From the NCBI GenBank assembly GCA_015064295.1, contig SVSM01000011.1, positions 1 to 47,772 of the forward strand: a stretch of DNA of 47,772 bases. Direction: 5' to 3'. Origin of the DNA: Oscillospiraceae bacterium. GTDB taxonomy: Bacteria > Bacillota > Clostridia > Oscillospirales > CAG-272. The translations under genes and the position numbers were made by a program. This document shows, in pieces, positions 27,612-35,965 of the stretch (the stretch's first letter is position 1; every line of letters begins with the position of its first letter). The notes under the pieces are model-generated. The model had not been told where the DNA came from. It did no database searches and was given only the letters and a program-made list of their open reading frames with translations.

Positions 27612-29150
27612 ATGCTTCAGACCGTATATTCCGCAGGCATCAACGGCGTGGACGGCTTCCCCGTCACCGTGGAATGTAACTGCTCCAACCGTCTTGCCAA
27701 GTTCGAGGTGGTGGGCCTGCCCGACGCCGCCGTCCGGGAGGCCAGGGAGCGCATCAAGGCCGCCATCGAAAACAACGGCTTCGACTTCCCCGACGCCGAG
27801 ATCACCGTAAATCTGGCTCCCGCCGATAAGAAAAAGCAGGGCTCAGCCTACGATCTGGCCCTGATGATCGGCATTTTGGGGAGCTGCGGTGCCATGACGT
27901 TGCCCGAGGGGCTGGATAAGTCCTGCTTCATCGGGGAGCTCTCCCTGTCGGGAGAGGTGAGAGGGGTCAGAGGCGTCCTCTGTATGTGTCTTGCCGCCAA
28001 GGAGGCGGGGAAGACCACCCTGTTCGTCCCCGCCGAGAACGCCGGCGAGGCCTCGGTCACCGATGGGGTGACGGTCTACGGCGTGAAAACGGTGCGAGAG
28101 CTGATCGACCACCTGACGGGGAAGGCGCCCCTGACGCCGGTCACCTTTGATATGAGCCGCTTCGAGGCGGGAGTGACCGCCTTCGGCATGGATTTTTCCG
28201 ACGTGAAGGGACAGGATAAGGCCAAGCGTGCCCTGGAGATCGCCGCCGCAGGTGGCCATAACGTCCTGCTCATCGGCCCGCCCGGCACCGGCAAGAGTAT
28301 GCTGGCCAAGCGGATCCCCACCATTCTGCCGCCTCTGGGCTTTGAGGAGGCCATCGAGACCACCAAGCTCCATTCGGTGGCAGGAATCCTGCCCGAGAGC
28401 GTCTCCCTTCTGACGGCAAGGCCCTTCCGTTCCCCCCATCATACCCTGTCCCCCATTGCCCTGGCAGGCGGCGGCAGTATTCCCATGCCCGGCGAGATCT
28501 CGCTGGCCCATAACGGCGTGCTGTTCCTTGATGAGCTTCCCGAGTTCTCCAAGGCCTCGGCCGAGGTGCTCCGCCAGCCCCTGGAGGATCATAAGATCAC
28601 CATTACCCGCGCCACGGGACGGGTGACCTTCCCCTGCTCCTTTATGCTGGTCTGTGCCATGAACCCCTGCCGCTGCGGCTATTACGGCCATCCCACGAGA
28701 GCCTGTACCTGTCGGAAGAAGGATATTGCCGATTATTTACAGAAGATCAGCGGGCCGCTGCTGGACCGCATCGATATTCAGATCGAGGTGCCCTCCCTGT
28801 CCTACGAGGAGCTGGCCGACGATACGCCCCAGGAGACCTCGGCCGACATTCGGTCACGCGTGGTGGAGGCAAGAAAGCTGGCCGTGGCTCGCTTTCAGAA
28901 CGACGGCGAGGCGGTGTGGTCCAACGCCGCCATGTCCTCAAGGCAGATCCGGAAGTATTGCGTGATGACCGACGAGGCAGCCAAGCTCTTAAAGAACGCC
29001 TTTGATAAAATGGGACTGTCGGGCCGCGGCTATGACCGGATCCTCCGTGTCTCCCGTACCGTAGCAGACCTGGATAAGAGTGAAAAGATCGAGGCCAAGC
29101 ATATCGCCGAGGCCATCCAGCTCCGCTCCCTCGACCGCAAGTATTGGTGA
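27612..29150 (+). CDS. comM: ComM/YifB family Mg-chelatase-like AAA ATPase
   Basis: VECNCSNRLAKFEVVGLPDAAVREARERIKAAIENNGF; Walker A GPPGTGKSMLAKRIPTILPP; AMNPCRCGYYG. Confidence 0.95.
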   Translation: MLQTVYSAGINGVDGFPVTVECNCSNRLAKFEVVGLPDAAVREARERIKAAIENNGFDFPDAEITVNLAPADKKKQGSAYDLALMIGILGSCGAMTLPEGLDKSCFIGELSLSGEVRGVRGVLCMCLAAKEAGKTTLFVPAENAGEASVTDGVTVYGVKTVRELIDHLTGKAPLTPVTFDMSRFEAGVTAFGMDFSDVKGQDKAKRALEIAAAGGHNVLLIGPPGTGKSMLAKRIPTILPPLGFEEAIETTKLHSVAGILPESVSLLTARPFRSPHHTLSPIALAGGGSIPMPGEISLAHNGVLFLDELPEFSKASAEVLRQPLEDHKITITRATGRVTFPCSFMLVCAMNPCRCGYYGHPTRACTCRKKDIADYLQKISGPLLDRIDIQIEVPSLSYEELADDTPQETSADIRSRVVEARKLAVARFQNDGEAVWSNAAMSSRQIRKYCVMTDEAAKLLKNAFDKMGLSGRGYDRILRVSRTVADLDKSEKIEAKHIAEAIQLRSLDRKYW

Positions 29151-29159
29151 AGGACGCGG

Positions 29160-29322
29160 GGGGTAGAGCGCGGGGCGCCGCCCCGCACCCCATAAGTCTT
29201 TGGGGCGCCGCCCCAAACCCGGGCTTCTGGGGCGCCGCCCCAAACCCCGGCAAGGGGACTTTTTGAAAAAAGTCCCCTGCACCCTCAAAAACGTTGGATG
29301 GCGAAAAACTGCGTTTTTCGCA
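29160..29322 (+). repeat. S-element with triplicated GGGGCGCCGCCCC hairpin
   Basis: Three GGGGCGCCGCCCC palindromes, then AAGGGGACTTTTTGAAAAAAGTCCCCT, CAAAAACGTTGGATGGC, GCGAAAAACTGCGTTTTTCGC. Confidence 0.9.
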
Positions 29323-29430
29323 GGAATAGGGAAAAGGTGTGAGCCCAACTGTGGATTTTTTGACGCGTAACCCAGGATTACCGTAATTTTCGGCAAAAAA
29401 CGGGGTAGTTTTTTGGGAAAACTGCGGGAG

Positions 29431-29460
29431 TTATCCACATTATGCACAGAGTTTTCCACA
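29431..29460 (+). promoter_or_regulatory. Tandem DnaA-box trio
   Basis: TTATCCACA (29431-29439), TTATGCACA (29440-29448), TTTTCCACA (29452-29460), same orientation. Confidence 0.65.
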
Positions 29461-29574
29461 AGGACTTGAACAATTTCATGCACCACCCCACAACAACTTT
29501 GCTTTCCTAAAGTGCGCCTAAGAAACACACCCAACAAAGAGCCGATTCGGATATCTTGCAAGAAAGGAAATCGT

Positions 29575-30045
29575 ATGAAAAAAACGGTATCTTCGCTTTT
29601 TTCACTTATCGTCCTGCCCGTACTGGTGCTATGCTTTTCCTGTCTTTCAATTTTATGTTTGATTGCTGACATTGTGAATATTCAGGAAACCGCTCCCTAT
29701 GGACAAGGATTTTTGTGGTGCGGGATCTTTCTTGCCGTGGCCTATCTGTTTTTCTGGTATCTCAATCGAATGGCTTGCTTTGTATGGATCGAAGACGGTC
29801 TTGTCAAACGAAAAGGATTGTTCTACGGCTTCTATAAGGAGTGTAAAATCGAGTCCCTGCAAAGTGTAGCCGTCTTTCGCCTTTGGCGAGAAGGGGACTT
29901 CATCTGCTTTGTCGATGACAGCCGACATAAGTTTGATCGATGTCGAAAAGACAGTTACATCTGTATAAAGAAAACCAAACGCAATATGACGGCAATACAG
30001 TCCGTATGGAATAAACCTATCGAAAATCGGGGAATGGGACTTTAA
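29575..30045 (+). CDS. Hypothetical membrane protein with PH-like C-terminal region
   Basis: Two N-terminal hydrophobic segments then WIEDGLVKRKGLFYGFYKECKIESLQSV; AAAGGA upstream of the ATG. Confidence 0.65.
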   Translation: MKKTVSSLFSLIVLPVLVLCFSCLSILCLIADIVNIQETAPYGQGFLWCGIFLAVAYLFFWYLNRMACFVWIEDGLVKRKGLFYGFYKECKIESLQSVAVFRLWREGDFICFVDDSRHKFDRCRKDSYICIKKTKRNMTAIQSVWNKPIENRGMGL

Positions 30046-30081
30046 CCCGCCGTTTAACAAACAACCCCCACGGTACGAAAA

Positions 30082-31377
30082 ATGCTAAAGAAAAACCAAC
30101 TCCACCAAGTCAAAATCACCGACCTCAATAACCTCGGCTACGGCATCGCCCGCGTCGAGGGCGTCGTCGTTTTCGTCGACGGCGGCGTCACAGGCGACGA
30201 GCTCCTGATCAAGCTCATCAAAATCGCAAAGGACTACGCCGTCGCCCGCATCGAGGAGATCCTCTCCCCCTCCCCCCACCGTATCACAGCGGATTGCGAG
30301 GCCTTTCCCCGCTGCGGCGGCTGCTCCTTCCGCCATATCACGAGGGAGTATGAGCTTATCCTGAAGCGGGAGCTGGTGGAGAGCGCCTTCCGCAAAAACC
30401 GCATCGACGCCGAGGTCAACGAGGTACTCACCGACGGTAAGCTCCTCGGCTACCGCAATAAAGTCCAATACCCCGTGGGAGAAAAGGGAACCGTCGGCTA
30501 CTATGCCCGCCATTCCCATACCATCGTTCCCTGCGGGAATTGTCTGCTGACCGATCCGGCCCTGACGCCCTTGGCGGCCTTCGCCTCCGACTACGTGCGG
30601 GATAGCGGCGCGCGGGTGAAGCATATCTATCTCCGCCGCGGTGCCGCCACGGGGGATATCCAGCTTTGCTTCGTTTCCCCCGACCGTACCCTCCCCCGTG
30701 AGGAGGAGCTGGTCAGAGCCGCACGGGAGGCCTTCCCGACCTTGAAAAACGTTCTGCTGAATATCCATCCCGAGGAGACCAACGTGATCCTCGGTAAAGA
30801 GGTGCGGTGCCTCTACGGCGAGGATCGCATCGAGGACGTTCTCTGCGATTGCCGTTTCGGGATCTCGTCGCTCTCCTTCTATCAGGTGAACCGAGGCGCC
30901 GCCGAGCTGCTCTATCGGGAGGCCATCCGTCGGGGTGCCGAGGCCGAGCCGAAGCGAGTAGCCGACCTCTACTGCGGGGCGGGTACCATCGGCATCTCCT
31001 TTGCCAAGGCCCATCCCGGTATTGCCGTGACGGGGGTGGAGATCGTCCCTGCCGCCGTGGAGAACGCGAGGCGCAACGCCGCCATAAACGGCGTGGACAA
31101 CGCCTCCTTCCTTTGCGCCGACGCCATGACCGCCGATCTTGACGGGGTAGACTGCATCCTGGTCGATCCCCCGCGGAAGGGGCTGTCAAGAGAACTGACA
31201 CAGCGGCTCTGCACCCTGTCGCCGAGGAAGCTGGTCTACGTTTCCTGCGATCCCGGCACGCTGGCGCGGGATGCGGCCATGCTGGCCGAGGCGGGCTATC
31301 GGATGGGAAGCGTGACGCCGGTGGATATGTTCCCCCGCACCGGTGCGGTGGAGTGCGTCACCGATTTTGTGAAATAA
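30082..31377 (+). CDS. TrmA/RumA-family 23S rRNA (uracil-5-)-methyltransferase
   Basis: TRAM domain, VADLYCGAGTIGISFA SAM motif, DPPRKGLS and YVSCDPGTLARD motifs. Confidence 0.95.
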   Translation: MLKKNQLHQVKITDLNNLGYGIARVEGVVVFVDGGVTGDELLIKLIKIAKDYAVARIEEILSPSPHRITADCEAFPRCGGCSFRHITREYELILKRELVESAFRKNRIDAEVNEVLTDGKLLGYRNKVQYPVGEKGTVGYYARHSHTIVPCGNCLLTDPALTPLAAFASDYVRDSGARVKHIYLRRGAATGDIQLCFVSPDRTLPREEELVRAAREAFPTLKNVLLNIHPEETNVILGKEVRCLYGEDRIEDVLCDCRFGISSLSFYQVNRGAAELLYREAIRRGAEAEPKRVADLYCGAGTIGISFAKAHPGIAVTGVEIVPAAVENARRNAAINGVDNASFLCADAMTADLDGVDCILVDPPRKGLSRELTQRLCTLSPRKLVYVSCDPGTLARDAAMLAEAGYRMGSVTPVDMFPRTGAVECVTDFVK

Positions 31378-31389
31378 GAGGTAGAAAAG

Positions 31390-31803
31390 ATGGCCGAAAA
31401 ACGGATCTACAATACCAAGCAGCGGGACGAGATCCTGCGCTGCATCGCCTCCTTCGGAGACGAGCATTTCACCGCCGCCGACGTAACGGCCCGCCTGACG
31501 AGCGAAGGGCAGACGGTAGGTCAGGCAACGGTCTATCGTCTTCTTGAACGCTTGGCCGAGAGCGAAGCCCTGAGGAAATACGTCATCGACGGCACCACGG
31601 CGGCCTGTTATCAGAACCGCGAGGCGACGGCACCGGAGGATTGTCACGAGCATTTCCATTTGAAGTGTGAGAAATGCGGCAAGCTCATTCACGTGGAGTG
31701 TCGGGAGCTTGCAAAAATTGCCTCTCACATGGAGGAGGGGCACGGGTTCCGGATCGACCGCAAGAAGACGGTGTTTTACGGGTTGTGTGGGGAGTGTTGT
31801 TGA
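31390..31803 (+). CDS. Fur-family metalloregulator
   Basis: ATVYRLLERLAESEALRKY wHTH; HEHFHLKCEKCGKLIHVEC; CGEC zinc site. Confidence 0.92.
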   Translation: MAEKRIYNTKQRDEILRCIASFGDEHFTAADVTARLTSEGQTVGQATVYRLLERLAESEALRKYVIDGTTAACYQNREATAPEDCHEHFHLKCEKCGKLIHVECRELAKIASHMEEGHGFRIDRKKTVFYGLCGECC

Positions 31804-31805
31804 TT

Positions 31806-32530
31806 TCTTTTTGATGGGTTTGTTTCTTCTGATCGTTTGTTAGGAAGATAGAACAAGAAAGAGATGTTTTTCTCAACTTTCTTTACTCGTGTAAAGAAAG
31901 TTGCAAAGAAAGCACGCCAAGGGGGATAAGGGGCTGTTTTTTCGACGAAAGCGAAGCTTTCGCCGAAGAAAACAATGCCCCTCCCCCTTGGTACCCCCAC
32001 ACCCCCTTCCCTAAAAGATAACACTTAACCTACCAAGATTACACCTGCGGCACTGCGGCCCAAGTCCCTGCTATCGGGGATACTTACAAAGGCGTAAGAG
32101 AGTGCTGTTAATATAGCTTTTTCCAAAGATGGCCGCAGAGATTGTTTTCGGACAACAACACCGTGCCTATTCAATCTTTTTCATTGTGTGCCGCAGAGGA
32201 TAACGCATCCCTCAGGATCACCGACCCGCAGAGACGAGCGCACCCCATGGCGCAAGCCCTTTTTGCACCGGCAATGCCAAGAGCCGTCGTGCGCGTTTTG
32301 GATTTCTTTCCCGTTTGCTTTTACAAAGCCAAACCGCCGAGCCGGCCGTGCGCTAAATGCGCACAGGCGAGGCGTGAAGCTTCTTCTTTTTGATTCTAAA
32401 ACTTTTTCTTCAAAGAAGAAGAAAAAGTTTTAGCGCCTTCTTTGGGCACCTTTCTTTGCGGAAAGAAAGGTGCGAAAAAAACACTAATGTACAGATACTC
32501 TTTCTAACGATAAGAAGAAAACTCCCCCAA
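31806..32530 (+). repeat. L-element copy C
   Basis: Shares start motif, CTGCGGC..GCCGCAG core and CTAAAACTTTTTCTTC hairpin; carries a different long-hairpin cassette (31917-31991). Confidence 0.92.
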
Positions 32531-32557
32531 CGCAGAAAACTTCCCTTATCAAAAAAA

Positions 32558-32600
32558 CAAAAAAACAGAGCCCCCTTACGGAAACTCTGTTTTCCCATTC
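32558..32600 (-). terminator. Terminator of the 82-aa ORF
   Basis: AAACAGAG..CTCTGTTT hairpin with flanking A-run (T-run on minus). Confidence 0.55.
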
Positions 32601-32606
32601 AAAAAA

Positions 32607-32855
32607 TCAATCAAACAAATCGCAGATCAGCGAAACCACCGACCCAACGGCCGTGAGCGCAACACCCACCAATAACAGGTCGGTCAGATCCACGGTGGCG
32701 CCGTCCTCCACGATCTCGGCCTTGGCCTTGGGCGTGTCGGGAGCGTTCTTGGTGTGAAGGGCGACCTCGGCGTTACCCTTCAGAGTGATCTGGAGATTTT
32801 TCAAGCCGCCGAGCACCTCGCAAAGGCGGGCCAGTTTATTTTTCAAGCATTCCAT
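32607..32855 (-). CDS. Hypothetical 82-aa protein
   Basis: Own terminator; plausible N-terminal helical region and C-terminal hydrophobic segment. Confidence 0.6.
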   Translation of the reverse strand: MECLKNKLARLCEVLGGLKNLQITLKGNAEVALHTKNAPDTPKAKAEIVEDGATVDLTDLLLVGVALTAVGSVVSLICDLFD

Positions 32856-32947
32856 CGCATTTCATCCTTTCGAAATCGGTCTTACCCTATTATTATACGC
32901 GATTTTCACGGTTATTGCAAGAGAAAAAGCGGAATTTGAGGGAAAAT

Positions 32948-35107
32948 ATGCAGATTTTTCACGAAGAAGCCTATCGAAAATTGAATCATAGCGAGATCGG
33001 GACTCTCCACGGCATCGGTGTCAAGCGGGCGGAGGCCTTCAAGCGTCTCGGCGTCTATACCGTAGGAGATCTCCTGCGGCATTTTCCCCGCGCCTATCAG
33101 AACCGAGGAAACGTGCGGCTGTTGACCGAGGGCATCGAGGGGGAGAGCTGCTCCTATCTGCTCACCGTCGGGACCCAGCCCCGCACCGCTACGCTGAAAA
33201 ACCGGAAGGTCATTACCAAATTCCGCGCCTTTGACGAAAGCGGCACCGTGGAGATCACCTATTTCAACAGCCGCTTCCTTGAGAGCTGCTTTCGGGTAGG
33301 CGAGACCCACCGTTTTTGGGGGAAGCTGACGAAAGCGGGAAACCGATACACCATGGCGGCGCCGCTGCACGAGGCCTACGTAGAGGAGGGGAGCCTCCCC
33401 GACTTTACTCCTGTCTATCCCGCCGGGGCGGGCCTGTCCCAGGGACTGATCGCCGAGGCGGTGGAGGAGGTCCTGGCCCGCTTTGCCGCCTGCGGGATGC
33501 CCGAATATCTGCCGGAGGCCCTGCGGCGGGAGCTGTTCCTGCCGTCGGCTGCGGCGGCCTATCGGGCCATTCACCGTCCCCGCAGTATGGCGGAGCTGGA
33601 GGCGGCAAGGCGCTATTTTGCGGCGGAGGAGACCTATCTCTTTGCCCTGGCGCTGACCGCTACCAAGCACCGCAAGCGAAGCGGAACGCCCCCTGCCATG
33701 GACGAGGTGGACATGACCGTCCTGACCGACGCGCTGGGCTTCCCGCTGACGGGAGCGCAGAGACGGTCCATCGATGAGATCTACGGCGACATGGTAGGGG
33801 CGGCCCTGCCGATGTCCCGCCTTCTTTCGGGAGACGTGGGAAGCGGTAAGACGGCCGTGGCCGCCGCCGCTCTTTACGTAGCCATGAAAAACGGGTATCA
33901 GGGCGCCTTGATGGCGCCGACCGAGATTTTGGCGGCCCAGCATTACGAAACGCTGGGGAAGCTGTTCGGGAGCATGGGCTTCCGCGTGGGATTGCTGCTC
34001 GGCTCCGCCACGGCGGCGGCCAAGCGGAATCTCCGTCGTATGGCCGAGGCGGGAGAGATCGATTTGCTGATCGGTACCCATTCCCTTTTGACCGAGGATA
34101 CCGCCTTTGCCCGTCTGGGTCTTGTGATCACCGACGAGCAGCACCGCTTCGGCGTTGCCCAGCGGGCCGGCCTCGGTAAGGCCAATCGGGATGGCAAAAC
34201 GCCCCACGTGCTGGTCATGAGCGCCACGCCCATTCCCCGTACCCTGGCCCTGATCCTCTACGGCGAGCTGTCGCTGTCCATGCTGGACGAGCTCCCACCG
34301 GGACGTCAGCGGGTGGACACCTTTACGGTGGACGAGAGCTACCGCGCCCGCCTGAACGGCTTTATCGACAAGCAGGTGCGGGAGGGAGGCCAGGTCTATA
34401 TCGTCTGCTCTGCCGTGGAGCAAAAGGAGGAGGAGCTGGAGGGCGACCTTCTGCACTTCACGCCGGACGGCCGTGCCGAAATGCGGTTTGACCGCCCGAA
34501 GCTGACCTCGGCGGTGGAATACCGCAGTCGACTGGCTGCCGAGATCTTCCCAAACTACGAGATCGGCCTGGTGCACGGACGAATGAAGGGCGCCGAAAAG
34601 GAGGCCGTTATGCAGCGGTTCGCCAGCGGTGAGATCCCGATTTTGGTATCCACCACCGTGATCGAGGTGGGCGTCAACGTACCGAACGCCTCGCTGATGA
34701 TCGTGGAGAACGCCGAGCGCTTCGGCCTGGCACAGCTGCATCAGCTTCGCGGACGGGTCGGACGGGGAAGCCGTAAGGCCTACTGCGTCCTGGTGTCGTC
34801 GGGAGGCGGTGAGTCGGCCAAGGAACGCCTGGCGGTGATGAAGAACACCTACGACGGCTACAAGATCGCCGAATACGACCTGACGCTCCGGGGCCCGGGT
34901 GATTATTTCCCCGGGCGGAACGGAAACGCCCGCCAGCACGGCAGCTTTGCCGGCGTTATGGCGACGGATATGGATTTGCTCAAGCGTACCATGACCGAGG
35001 CCGAAAGGGTGCTGGCGGAGGATCCTCTCCTCACGGCGGAGGAAAATCGCTTTACCGCCGAGGCGGTGAGGGAGATTTTTGAAGGCGATGAGAGGGCGAT
35101 GCAATAA
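32948..35107 (+). CDS. recG: ATP-dependent DNA helicase RecG
   Basis: Wedge domain, LLSGDVGSGKTAVA, TDEQHRFGVAQR, MSATPIPRTL, HQLRGRVGRG. Start may alternatively be 32915. Confidence 0.97.
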   Translation: MQIFHEEAYRKLNHSEIGTLHGIGVKRAEAFKRLGVYTVGDLLRHFPRAYQNRGNVRLLTEGIEGESCSYLLTVGTQPRTATLKNRKVITKFRAFDESGTVEITYFNSRFLESCFRVGETHRFWGKLTKAGNRYTMAAPLHEAYVEEGSLPDFTPVYPAGAGLSQGLIAEAVEEVLARFAACGMPEYLPEALRRELFLPSAAAAYRAIHRPRSMAELEAARRYFAAEETYLFALALTATKHRKRSGTPPAMDEVDMTVLTDALGFPLTGAQRRSIDEIYGDMVGAALPMSRLLSGDVGSGKTAVAAAALYVAMKNGYQGALMAPTEILAAQHYETLGKLFGSMGFRVGLLLGSATAAAKRNLRRMAEAGEIDLLIGTHSLLTEDTAFARLGLVITDEQHRFGVAQRAGLGKANRDGKTPHVLVMSATPIPRTLALILYGELSLSMLDELPPGRQRVDTFTVDESYRARLNGFIDKQVREGGQVYIVCSAVEQKEEELEGDLLHFTPDGRAEMRFDRPKLTSAVEYRSRLAAEIFPNYEIGLVHGRMKGAEKEAVMQRFASGEIPILVSTTVIEVGVNVPNASLMIVENAERFGLAQLHQLRGRVGRGSRKAYCVLVSSGGGESAKERLAVMKNTYDGYKIAEYDLTLRGPGDYFPGRNGNARQHGSFAGVMATDMDLLKRTMTEAERVLAEDPLLTAEENRFTAEAVREIFEGDERAMQ

Positions 35108-35134
35108 ATGTTTTTTTCCAGCGGGGTTGGTGTT

Positions 35135-35910
35135 CATTTCTTCTTAATGCGTTTGTTTCTTCTGATCGTTTGTTGGGAAGATAGAACAAGAAGAATGTTT
35201 TTTCGTTCCTTTCTTGGGCGCCCAAGAAAGGAACCAAAGAAACCGCCAAGGGGGAAGGGCGGTCAGTCGCGGTCAAAAGCAAGTTTTGACGCGCTCGTTC
35301 CGACGCCCTCCCCCCTTCGGGATCCCCCCACCCTTTCTCTAAAAGATAACGCCCAACCTCCTAAGGGAACACCTGCGGCACTGCGGCCAAAGCTTCTGCT
35401 ATCGGGGATTCTGACAAAGGCGTAAGAGAGTGCTGTTAATCTTGGTTTTTCCAAGGATGGCCGCAGAGATCGTTTTCCGACAACAATACTGCGTCCATTC
35501 AACCTTTTTCATTGTGGGCCGCAGAGGGTAACGCATCTGTAAGAATCACCGACCCGCAGAGACGAGCGCACCGTGTGGCGCAAGCCCTTTTTGCACCGGC
35601 AATGCCAAGAGCCGTCGTGCGCGTTTTGGATTCCGTTCCCTTTTGCTTTTACAAAGCCAAACCGCCGAGCCGCCCGTGCGCTAAACGCGCACAGGCGAGG
35701 CGTGAAGCTTCTTCTTTTTGATTCTAAAACTTTTTCTTCAAAGAAGAAGAAAAAGTTTTAGCGCGCTTTCTTTGTCACTTTCTTTGCGCGTGCAAAGAAA
35801 GTGAGAAAAAACACCGATTCGAAGAATCTTCACCTCCACGAGAAAAGAAAGTACATAAAAAGAACTAATGTACAGTTACTTGTTCAATCGATTAAGAAGA
35901 AAACAACCCC
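35135..35910 (+). repeat. L-element copy D
   Basis: Near-identical to B in the first half; ends with CTAATGTACAGTTACTTGTTCAATCGATTAAGAAGAAAAC, also seen in E and C. Confidence 0.92.
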
Positions 35911-35965
35911 CTAACGCAGAAAACAACCCCCCTATCCATAAAAACATAAAAACAAGGACACCCCT

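Noticed and set aside
32142-32393. Conserved short ORF in L-elements (..AAEGNASLRITDPQRRAHRMAQALFAPAMPRAVVRVLDFFPVCFYKAKPPSRPCA.ARREASSF)
   Set aside because: A second overlapping frame is equally open and conserved (MPQR..KTFSSKKKKKF), no ribosome-binding site or consistent start, and the ORF is lost in copy E. Conservation appears to be at the DNA/RNA level. A dN/dS test over all copies would settle it.
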